Shown: positions 8,401 through 16,800 of the stretch, piece by piece
How positions within the stretch are numbered: position 1 is the stretch's first letter
Layout: each line of letters begins with the position of its first letter
The notes under the pieces: generated by a model
Told to the model about the DNA's origin: nothing
The model's database searches: none
Seen by the model: the letters and a program-made list of their open reading frames with translations, nothing else
Made by a program: the position numbers and the translations under genes
NCBI GenBank assembly: GCA_938010615.1
Contig: CALLUY010000128.1
Span: 1-52,216 of the forward strand
Direction of reading: 5' to 3'
Source of the DNA: an uncultured Pirellulaceae bacterium
GTDB taxonomy: Bacteria; Planctomycetota; Planctomycetia; Pirellulales; Pirellulaceae
Length of the DNA: 52,216 bases

Positions 8401-8673
8401 GGGTATTAATGTTAAAACCCAAAGCCTTAAGGTCTATGAAAATCAGAGATTCACCTAGGTCAAATTCGAAAGCTCAGTCTATCGAGGAAAGTTCCGACTT
8501 CAAGAGAAAAATGACGGCTTTACCGACTTTAACGCTTGTGAAATGGTGGTTTAGGGAATCAGAAGCACCTAAGCGGTAATTCAGAAATGGGTGAAATACT
8601 CGGTCGCTTTGCGTATTCTGGGACGCTTGGGAGAATGGCTGCCGTTGTCGTGCGACTTGGGGTCAGAATATTG

Positions 8674-9360
8674 CTAAGACAAAGATTCTATCCAGTAGCT
8701 CATACTGGACAGGTCGTTCGATTGGATATCCGGGTTTTTTTTGTTAAGAAGTTCACTGGAATCGCCGCCTGTCTCAACGGCCAAAACCTTGGCTCCGATT
8801 GAACGACCGCAGCGAATGTCATTGACGGTATCTCCGATCACCCAAACCTTCGATTTGTCAAATCGTTCACCCAAGAATTCTTCAGCAGCACGAACTGCTT
8901 CTGCGGCCACGTCGTTGCGGTCGCTGTGATCGTCTCCGTATCCGCCAAACAGAAAATACTCACTCAGTTCGAAGTGTTCCAGTTTGATCTGAGCGGCTTG
9001 CTTCCCGTTGCCCGTCAGGATTCCCAGTGCCACATTGGAGTGCTCGTTCAGTTGGTCTAACAGTTCAAACACGCCCGGAAGAACTTCTCCATGATTTTTC
9101 TTCAACGACGTTTTCAATAGATCACAGTAGGTTTGGGTAAATCCAGAATGATCAGCGTCGGTGTCAATGTTCAGTTGGCCAAATAGCTCGGAAATGATGC
9201 CTCGATCTGTGCATCCGTGGACGGAGACTCCGGGGATCTCTGTGTGACCGTAATGTTCGACAACCGCCTGTCCCATCGCTCCCATTCCCACGCCGTTGGT
9301 TCGAATCAACGTGCCATCAATGTCAAAAAGGAGAGTCCACATTTTGCTTGTGCCGATCAT
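8674..9360 (-). CDS. HAD-superfamily phosphatase, phosphoglycolate phosphatase-like
   Basis: A 228-residue haloacid-dehalogenase-like hydrolase. Motif I is LLFDIDGTL (Asp nucleophile near residue 13 and the acid/base Asp two residues on), motif II is ILTGN, and motif III/IV is VWVIGDTVNDIRCGRS with KVLAVETGG following. A helical cap domain lies between motifs I and II, as in Gph/PgmB-like enzymes. The likely role is dephosphorylation of a small phosphometabolite such as 2-phosphoglycolate; the substrate is not determined. An internal ATG at codon 7 (MWTLLF) is an alternative start. It is divergent from the gene at 9504 across a 143-bp gap that should hold both promoters. Confidence 0.85.
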   Translation of the reverse strand: MIGTSKMWTLLFDIDGTLIRTNGVGMGAMGQAVVEHYGHTEIPGVSVHGCTDRGIISELFGQLNIDTDADHSGFTQTYCDLLKTSLKKNHGEVLPGVFELLDQLNEHSNVALGILTGNGKQAAQIKLEHFELSEYFLFGGYGDDHSDRNDVAAEAVRAAEEFLGERFDKSKVWVIGDTVNDIRCGRSIGAKVLAVETGGDSSELLNKKNPDIQSNDLSSMSYWIESLS

Positions 9361-9503
9361 ATTTGTTTTTGGGTTGAACCTTCAAAGCCTAATCCAAACA
9401 AAAGAAAATTAGAAGAATGGCAAATTCAACGAAAGATTAAATCACCCACTCGAGGGTTTCGTTCGTGCAACTACTCAATGTGATCATCTGGTAAAATGGG
9501 AAG

Positions 9504-10739
9504 ATGTTCCACACTATTTCAACGCGCGCTTTTAGTCTGTCGAGTTTGGTTTTCGCGACTGTCTGTGTTTCGGGTTTGCAGTTGGTTGCCTTCCAGGAAG
9601 GCATCGAGAATCAAGAGCGATCAATCGACCAATGGGTCTCGCAATTGTCTGATCCGCTTCCCGTTCGCCGCGATAAGGCAGAGGCAGCAATTCTTGCGTT
9701 CGGTGATGCTGCGTTGCCCGCTCTTGAGCGAGGATTGCAAGGAGGAAGCTTGGAGGTACATGATCGGTGTCAGATATTAAGGCAGAGACTCGCGCGACGG
9801 AAAAGAGATCGCATTTCAAAACAGTTTCTTGATCCCGGCACAAACGCTGAGGAGCTTGCGCAATTCGATGCTTGGCCGTACTTCAGCGAGTTTGTTGGCA
9901 ATGATGATGTTGCACATCGAGAGTTGTTCCTTGATATGTGCGACAGCATCCCATTGTTATTTGAAGACTATGGATTCAAGTCAGGGCTTTCGGCGACGGC
10001 GCTTAAAAATTCGGCGAGGATGACGCTCGTTCCAGACCGGCACTACACGGCATCGGCGAGTGTCCTTACGGTCGCCTATCTTTTTCTCGCTGATCTCGCT
10101 GGGAAACAGCACGCCCAGGAGTCGTCATCGGAACCGCTATTCAACGATGTGGAGATACTGGAAGCCGTCAACTTCATTTCCAATCCGGACAACAGCCAAA
10201 TTATCCGCAACGGTTCTTATCGGTCGATCGTCGAAGAGGCGACAGTAAATTGGATTGGGGCTAATTCGGTACGCGACAGAATTCCCTCCGAACTGAAATG
10301 GAATTTGATCTTCCAGACTCGAAACCCAGCACTGATCGAACAGGTGGCGGTTGGCTACGATTCGTTTTCGGTTTCTGAAAAACTAAAATTTCTTGACATT
10401 CTTTCTATCCTCGCGAGTGAAGGCGCGGACAAGGATTCGGCGACTTGTTTAAAGTTGCTTGAGAAGCCAATGGAAGACGAAAGTAAAGTGTTGGATTCGA
10501 GATATCGAAAACGACCAGCGGAAACAGTCGTCGTTCGAGTTCGAATGCTGGCAGAAGCAATCGCGACGAATGCACTTGTTCGGGAGCCCGTGGAGGCGAA
10601 AAAGATTGAGCTGGAAAAAGTCTTTGGGGATTTTCCGCTTTCGAGCGCAGGGTTTTTGGTGCTTCAAGGTGGTGAAAGCCGTGAAATGCTGTCGCAACAA
10701 CTTCTTTCTCGCAAGCGGGAGCGGGAACAGGTAGAATAA
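9504..10739 (+). CDS. Secreted protein of unknown function with HEAT-like N-terminus
   Basis: A 411-residue protein not recognised as a named family. It starts with a hydrophobic signal peptide (about 1-30, ending near LQLVAFQEG), and GGGAAG precedes the ATG as a good ribosome-binding site. Residues about 45-80 (QLSDPLPVRRDKAEAAILAF, then GDAALPALERGL) follow the helix-helix pattern of the HEAT-like repeats common in secreted planctomycete proteins. The rest is mainly alpha-helical and polar, and the extreme C-terminus is rich in Arg and Glu. No catalytic motif is visible. It is probably periplasmic. It has its own promoter region shared with the divergent HAD gene. Confidence 0.75.
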   Translation: MFHTISTRAFSLSSLVFATVCVSGLQLVAFQEGIENQERSIDQWVSQLSDPLPVRRDKAEAAILAFGDAALPALERGLQGGSLEVHDRCQILRQRLARRKRDRISKQFLDPGTNAEELAQFDAWPYFSEFVGNDDVAHRELFLDMCDSIPLLFEDYGFKSGLSATALKNSARMTLVPDRHYTASASVLTVAYLFLADLAGKQHAQESSSEPLFNDVEILEAVNFISNPDNSQIIRNGSYRSIVEEATVNWIGANSVRDRIPSELKWNLIFQTRNPALIEQVAVGYDSFSVSEKLKFLDILSILASEGADKDSATCLKLLEKPMEDESKVLDSRYRKRPAETVVVRVRMLAEAIATNALVREPVEAKKIELEKVFGDFPLSSAGFLVLQGGESREMLSQQLLSRKREREQVE

Positions 10740-10835
10740 TGGTGTGTTTAGGCAACACACTACGGAACAAAAGAAATGGAAACGGGGTTTAGTTGAATAT
10801 GGAATTGAAGATGTAAGCAACCGATGGGGTGAGCG

Positions 10836-11660
10836 ATGCAGTCTACGAACCACGATCATGCTAGAGCTGTCAAAAACAGAGCAAGGCTCTCCAAACGCGC
10901 GAAACGTGTTCCTCAAAATGAGAGGTCGAAAACGCAACGACCGGTGAAGCCGCACTTCACCGCTCGATTCTCCGAGATGGTTTTGATTAACTTCGAAGCC
11001 GATTCCAAACTGCTGAAAAAGATCACTCCAAAAGGTCTTGAGCCAGATCTGTATCAAGGCAAAGGGCACATAAGCTTGGTCGCCAAAACGGTCCGCAAGG
11101 TGAGATTTAAAGGCTTGCCCGTGATTCGTGATTTCGCCTCGGTTGGACTGCAGCTCTATGTCCGCGAACCTCATGCCGATGGCGATCGCTTTGGCACTTT
11201 CTTTCTAAAGCAATACGTGCAGCGTTCGATGGCTGCTTGGCTGATGAACAAGCTGACGCGGTGCGAGATTTCGCAAATGCCGATGAAGATGAAGAAAAAC
11301 AAAGTTCCTGTAAACCGTCCACCAGACTTGCAGTACCTTTGGAAAGTTCGCGAACGTTGGAACGATATTCGAATTCGTGGCCGCAGTCGCGTAAAAGAGG
11401 TTCGGCCGGATACAAAACTTGAGTACGTTTTGCGGCATGCCGATCGCTACATGGTCAATGACAAAGGCATTTGGCGATCACGGTTGTCGACGCCAGAGTG
11501 GGTCATTTGGGACGTCGCTCAAGCGAAGTTTGACTGCGATGTTGAGCGTTTGTTTGGCTCGCAATTTGTGAAGGCAATGGCGAAAAGACCGGCTTCCGTT
11601 TTCCTGTCACGCGGGAATGAAGTCGCGATTTCCAAGCCGGAATTGGTTCAACCTGCCTGA
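10836..11660 (+). CDS. DUF2071 family protein (YqjF-like)
   Basis: A 274-residue protein. From about residue 46, MVLINFEADSKLLKKITPKG, then LEPDLYQGKGHISLVAKTV, GLPVIRDFASVGLQLYVRE and FFLKQYVQRSMAAWLMNK follow the DUF2071 pattern, in which ligand-binding beta strands sit around an LEPDxxxG motif. The N-terminal 45 residues are basic and low in hydrophobicity, so initiation might be at M48. The upstream ATG is preceded by GGGGTGA and is kept. The biochemical function of the family is not known to me. No operon partner is obvious; it lies 96 bp after the HEAT-like gene on the same strand. Confidence 0.75.
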   Translation: MQSTNHDHARAVKNRARLSKRAKRVPQNERSKTQRPVKPHFTARFSEMVLINFEADSKLLKKITPKGLEPDLYQGKGHISLVAKTVRKVRFKGLPVIRDFASVGLQLYVREPHADGDRFGTFFLKQYVQRSMAAWLMNKLTRCEISQMPMKMKKNKVPVNRPPDLQYLWKVRERWNDIRIRGRSRVKEVRPDTKLEYVLRHADRYMVNDKGIWRSRLSTPEWVIWDVAQAKFDCDVERLFGSQFVKAMAKRPASVFLSRGNEVAISKPELVQPA

Positions 11661-11735
11661 TTGTGAAACAAATGGTATAGTTTCGGGTATCCAAAGTAGG
11701 CTGCTCGATTCAATTACTTAACTTCTGGTTCCATT

Positions 11736-12701
11736 ATGTCAAAGCCGGTTTCTTCTCGCATTGGTTTTTGCGTTTCTCTTATCGCTGCTTTTTTTGTTCA
11801 ACACCTCGTTGTCGGCGCTCAGCAAACAACTGAAAAACAGGTTGACGAAAAGGAGCAGGTAGAAGCAAAGGCGAAAGTGGCGTCGCCCAACGCCCGGTTC
11901 TTGCGAATTCGACGCGATCAGAAAGGTCGACCGGTTGCGATGGAAACCAGCGTCGTTCGCTATCAAATGAAGAATAAGGACGGCGAGACCGTGATCGTTG
12001 ATTTGATCGGCGCGGTTCATGTTGGGGAAAAGCAATATTACAAATCGCTCAACAAGCAATTCGAAAAGTATGAATCTCTGTTATACGAGTTGGTTGCTCC
12101 GGAAGGCACCGTGATTCCCAAAGGCGGTCGCGTTGACGACGGAAGTATTTCTTTGAATCCGATCGGTGGCATTCAAAAAGGGTTGAAGAACCTTTTGGAT
12201 CTTGAGTTTCAGCTCGAGAAGATCGACTACACCAAAGATAACTTTGTTCATGCCGACATGACGCCTGAGGAATTCGGCGAGAGCATGGCGGAGAATGAAG
12301 AGAGCCTCGGCGGTTACGCATTGAAAGCAATGGGACAAAGCATGGCCATGCAAGCTTCCGGAAAAGATTCAGGAACTGCTGGAATGATCATGGCATTATT
12401 TTCTAGCGACAAATCTCTGCGGATGCGACGTGTGATGGCTCAGCAGATGATTGACATGGAAGCTGGGCTCGCGATGTTCGAAGGTAAAAACGGATCAACG
12501 ATTATCAATCACCGTAACGCCAAGTGCATGGAAGTCCTCAAGCGAGAGTTGGCTGCGGGCAAGAAGAAGATTGCAATTTTTTATGGCGCTGGTCACTTGC
12601 TTGACATGGAAAAGCGACTCATTAGCGACTTTCAAATGAACGCGGGTGGTCAAAAGTGGTTTCCAGCTTGGACGCTGACCAAGCGTAAATACGAACGATA
12701 G
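11736..12701 (+). CDS. TraB/GumN (Tiki-like) family protein, secreted
   Basis: A 321-residue protein with a signal peptide (about 1-28, VVGAQQ). Two GxxH motifs typical of the TraB/PrgY/GumN/Tiki superfamily are present: VDLIGAVHVGE (His95) and FYGAGHLLDME near residue 295, plus YELVAPEG, which supplies the conserved Glu after the first motif. Members are thought to be metal-dependent proteases or pheromone-degrading proteins; activity here is unproven. Between the motifs, residues about 140-240 are helical and Met-rich. An acidic/Lys-rich linker follows the signal peptide. It is probably periplasmic and monocistronic. Confidence 0.8.
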   Translation: MSKPVSSRIGFCVSLIAAFFVQHLVVGAQQTTEKQVDEKEQVEAKAKVASPNARFLRIRRDQKGRPVAMETSVVRYQMKNKDGETVIVDLIGAVHVGEKQYYKSLNKQFEKYESLLYELVAPEGTVIPKGGRVDDGSISLNPIGGIQKGLKNLLDLEFQLEKIDYTKDNFVHADMTPEEFGESMAENEESLGGYALKAMGQSMAMQASGKDSGTAGMIMALFSSDKSLRMRRVMAQQMIDMEAGLAMFEGKNGSTIINHRNAKCMEVLKRELAAGKKKIAIFYGAGHLLDMEKRLISDFQMNAGGQKWFPAWTLTKRKYER

Positions 12702-12711
12702 TTTGTGTCGC

Positions 12712-12842
12712 TCGGTTCTCCGAACCGATGGCGGGCGGAATGAGGCGTTCAACCATGGCCGGAGTTGCGTTTGACAGAAAGCGTGTTTCCCCGGCTCGCT
12801 ACCAGCTCGGAGAGCTGGGCGACATTCGGTTCTCCGAACCGA
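12712..12842. repeat. Duplicated palindrome TCGGTTCTCCGAACCGA with inner CTCGGAGAGC hairpin
   Basis: Two identical 17-bp palindromes at 12712-12728 and 12826-12842 flank a third hairpin, CCAGCTCGGAGAGCTGG (12802-12818). The cores (TCTCCGA, CTCGGAGAG) match those at 785-994 and 40342-40397. The block starts 10 bp after the TraB-like stop codon and fills most of the gap before the next gene. Confidence 0.75.
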
Positions 12843-12958
12843 AAGCGTGCCGTAAAAAAATCCAAAAACGCGGACTTTTTCACCCCAATTCGATTTTTGC
12901 CAATAAGCATCACCCTTCCGCGAATACCAGTCAAACAACACTTGGTGAGGAAGGGAAA

Positions 12959-13789
12959 ATGAAAACTAAAGCTCAAACTAAATCGGGTTCGCCACGCAAG
13001 CCAATCGTCCTCTACGATCACTTGCCAGGCATTCTTGCCGGATACCCGGCAGTACTGTTTTCGGTGCTCGGAGTCGTGTCGCTCTGGTCGGGCGCTGACC
13101 CGCACATGATGTTCTGGCTCGGACTCAGCATCATGCTGGTCTGGTACGTGGCCTTCCGGTTCAACATGCCAAAGAGCAAATTCTGGTTGATGTTCGGCCT
13201 GTTGGGAACCTTTATCGGGATCCCGGTAGCACTCGAAATGACCGGAATCATCCGCCCGTTCTACTGGCTTGGCTGGTTGCTGGGCACGATGACGCCGGCG
13301 GTCAACACAGGAGCATGGTTCGTGATGGCGATCGTGTTCGGAGTCATCTGGGCCGGTAACTTGGTCTGGAGCCGAACACACCTCAAGGTGACGATCGACG
13401 AATCCGGCCTGACGCTGAACCGTATGGGCGGCAAAGGAGAACGTTTCGAACTGATCGGACTGAAAACCGAGAACGAACCGCTCGACTATCTCGAGTTGTT
13501 CCTCTGCGGAGTCGGTTCTCTTTCGCTCAAAACGCGAATGAACAAACCGATCTTCAAGATGCACCGGGTGATTGGCCTGTACCGCACGCCATGGTTCCCG
13601 TTCTTCAAGAGCAAGTTGGCTCGCATCGAAGAGATGCTCAGCTATCAAGGCAAAGTCTACTCGGTCGAATCCGATCGACTCGACGCTGCCGAAATGGCTG
13701 ACGCAGACGGAATGGATTTTGACGACGAACTATTCGGTGAAACGGCAAGTGAATTCGAAGAGTTCGACACGGCGGAATCAAGCATGTAA
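12959..13789 (+). CDS. Integral membrane protein of unknown function
   Basis: A 276-residue protein. The ATG at 12959 has a strong upstream GAGGAAGGG and is chosen over earlier in-frame codons, which would place palindromic repeat DNA inside the gene. Four to five hydrophobic segments occupy about residues 20-150 (GILAGYPAVLFSVLGVVSLW, MFWLGLSIMLVWYVAF, FWLMFGLLGTFIGIPVAL, WLGWLLGTMTP, AWFVMAIVFGVIWAGNLVW). After them comes a soluble domain of about 90 residues with a PH-like beta pattern (HLKVTIDESGLTLNRMGGKG, RFELIGL, SLSLKT) and a strongly acidic tail. No family was recognised. A clear intrinsic terminator follows the stop. Confidence 0.75.
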   Translation: MKTKAQTKSGSPRKPIVLYDHLPGILAGYPAVLFSVLGVVSLWSGADPHMMFWLGLSIMLVWYVAFRFNMPKSKFWLMFGLLGTFIGIPVALEMTGIIRPFYWLGWLLGTMTPAVNTGAWFVMAIVFGVIWAGNLVWSRTHLKVTIDESGLTLNRMGGKGERFELIGLKTENEPLDYLELFLCGVGSLSLKTRMNKPIFKMHRVIGLYRTPWFPFFKSKLARIEEMLSYQGKVYSVESDRLDAAEMADADGMDFDDELFGETASEFEEFDTAESSM

Positions 13790-13812
13790 CTTGGCTGCAA
13801 ACGCCACTAACA

Positions 13813-13845
13813 AGCTCGGGCAGCGATTGCCCGAGCTCTTTTTTT
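13813..13845 (+). terminator. Intrinsic terminator
   Basis: A perfect 10-bp stem, AGCTCGGGCA (13813-13822) with TGCCCGAGCT (13828-13837), 5-nt loop, is followed by a run of seven T (13839-13845). It lies 24 bp after the membrane-protein stop, between that gene and the convergent M4 protease gene. Confidence 0.9.
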
Positions 13846-13865
13846 GCCCAGCTTTTTCGCCCAGC

Positions 13866-16800
13866 TTATGTCCACAGCAAAGGTTTGTTGTAGTTGTTGC
13901 GGAATCTCAAAAGATCAAAGATGTCAACATTGCCATCGCCATTGCCATCGAATCTGGCATCAAAGTTCGTGTCGCCGTCGGACTGCAAATAGGTATTTCG
14001 GAAGCCCAAAAGATCGAACACGTTGACCAATCGGTTCCCATCGGCGTCGCCGTAGTATCGATAGAAGTTGTCTGACTCTTGGTCACCGTAGACGAAATCA
14101 TTACCGGCAACCGAACCGCCCAACAGAGAACCGTCGATCGACAATTGATAGTTGCCGTCCACCAGTGAGCCACCTGCTTCGGTAAGCGATCCGCTGAACG
14201 TGACCGTCAGCCTCGAATACCCGGCTGAGTTATCGATGGTCCATGCGAGGTCAACGGCGTCGCCGGATTCACGTTGGATTAGTTCGAAAGCACTAGCTTC
14301 CGGGTTGATGACGTGGCTGAAGTCGAGAGTCAAACTGTCTAAGATCGAGTTGCCGTTGTCTTGGCCAAATGTAAAGTTGTCGACTTCAACGAATTCCGCC
14401 TCAACCACATTGTGATTCAGAACGTACTCGCCCTCATTGTCGTTTGCGTACACCTTGATCGTGTAGGTTCCAGCGTCGATTGCGGTGTGTTCAATTTGCT
14501 CTGAGTGGGATCCGACCAAAGCGCCGCTAGGATCAGTCAGCTCAACTCGAAGCTCGCTGGACGATTGGTCCAAGCCATTATCAAAGAGGTGCGGTCCGGC
14601 TCCTGGAAGGTAAGCATCGATTTGAAGTAAGTCGCCAGCGTCCAGATCGATCGTGTAGAAGTCCGAGTCGGCTTCGATGCTAGAGAATGCTAAGTTATCC
14701 AGAGGCGTGATGTCCGTTCCAACACCCGCTGCGACCACAAACGCAATCTCAGCGGTGGCGCGAGTGATCGTAAGCGTTTGAGACTGACCCGACGACAGCG
14801 CGTTGCTTACGACCTCTTCGAGCAAATTACCTTGTAGGTCGTATGCTCTTAGGAATGCGACATCCGAAGCGTCGTCCGAACCAACGTCGATGGAAACGGA
14901 TGACTGTAGCGAATTGAAGTCAGCTTGGAATTCCGTTTCAAACTCTCGGAATCCGTTCGACGATGCTGAAGTTGGACCGAAGACGAGTTCCCCCGTTGGT
15001 GCTCCAAAGTTGGCGAACGGAGCGTAAATGCCTCCGCCGTCAACGGGATTCGAAAGAGTGACACCTTCAAAGAAGCCATCGATCCGTGCGCCGTTTTCAG
15101 CAGCATCAGGATCGCTAGTCCCGGTGGAAAAGCTTGAAACGTGTCCGAAGACACCCGTGTAGTCATCGATCGCCAGCGGGTTTGCCGCATCGTTGGGTTC
15201 AACGTCCAGAGCCGCACCACGCGTCACGACAAGGTTGTATTGAGTTTCCAGAGATCCATCGACTCGGGCGTAGAAGGTTCCACCAACTTCATCCGAGAAG
15301 CCAGCGATGACGCTGCTGAAGTTGTCAGCGTCGATTCCCGTTTGCAGAACCGTGCCCGAAGCGTCCAGAAGACTCACCGAGATATCGCCGCCGCCCAGAA
15401 CGGTCGAAGTAGAAATGGTTGCGATCTCGTTGGCCTCGAGGTCAAACTGGAAAACGTCCAGTGCTGACTGTTGTGGGATGAGTAGGATGTTGTCGTAGGC
15501 GATTCCGTCATCGGTTGCAGTCCAGTTGTCGTACTGCTGGAACTTGATTTGGAAATCGTTGCCCAACGTGATTCCGGCTTCGTCTGCAATCGTTGCCAAA
15601 TCGAATGAATGTGTCGTGTAGCTTCCCGCAATGTCGTTGTTGGCGCCCGTCAGCACGGTGAACCAGTTGACTCCATCGGCGCTAACCGACACGCCGTCGC
15701 CTTCGGCGCTTCCTGAGAATGTGTCGGGTAGCAGATCGTTTTCATCCGACCATTCAGCACGAGAAAACTGCAAGATTGGAGGCGACGCAGGATCAATGTC
15801 GATGCTCAAAATGGCTTCGTTTATGTTGTAGTTGCTTGTTTCGCTGACGTCCATCAACAACGTGTAGCTTCCCTCTGCGGCACTAAATGCATTGGTGACG
15901 CGGATGCGACCAACATTCGTAGAAGAAGAGGTTGTCCAGTCCGAACCGAGTGAACCGGATTCAAAACTATCTGCAAAAAACGGAGCAGCACTTTCCAGTT
16001 GCGCTGTCACGACGAGCCGATCGATCGAAGTATCAGCACCGAAAGAAACAGATGAAGCTTCGAGATCCTCTGCTTCGGCGAGCGTGTTGTTTGAGATTCC
16101 CGTAAGCATTTCAGTTTCAAACGAAGAATTCAAAAGTGAGGTCGCGTCAAAATCTCCTGAACTTCCAGCATCACCAGAGATTGAAAACTCAAACGTTCCG
16201 CTTACTAAGATTTCGACGTCCTGCAGCATCGCAGTCGAACCGCTGTTTGATCCAATCAAGTTACCGGACGGGTCGCGGAGCTCGATCGAAGGCGTCAAGC
16301 CATTGGAACCAACCACCGACACGGAAAGCTTTTGGCCCGCATCGATGTCAATTGGAATCGTCATCGTTTCACCATCGGCGATCGAGTCAGCAACGTTGCC
16401 GCGGTAGACTCCTGCTCCAAGCGAATTCACAGATGCGAAACCGAATGACGGAGCTTCTGGAGCGTAGACGCCGACGGCATCCCAAGCTGCGGCGGTCGCG
16501 TGGTGTTGCGGCGAGTCAGCGCCGAAGAGGTCGATCGCGGATTGAATGGCGCCTTCGCGAGCTTCAGCATACGTTGAGCTCTGGTTCAAGTAGACGGTTA
16601 GGTTTCGGTAGGCAATGTCTCCAGCTTCCTGGATTCCAATGCCTGCAATGTCGTAGACGTCTCCGTTGTCATTGGTTCCGGCTTCACCCTCTGACAGAAT
16701 GTAAAACCACTTATTCTGAACGCCCGAGTTGATGTGTACTCCACCGTTGTCTCCGGTTCCTGTGAACCACGAGTCACCTAAATAAGTATCTGGATCGCCG

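Noticed and set aside
10744-10947. A 67-codon plus-strand frame between the HEAT-like and DUF2071 genes
   Set aside because: It overlaps the DUF2071 start in another frame, has no family features and no convincing ribosome-binding site.
12728-12958. An N-terminal extension of 77 residues on the membrane protein at 12959
   Set aside because: It runs through the duplicated palindrome and lacks a ribosome-binding site, whereas the ATG at 12959 has GAGGAAGGG.
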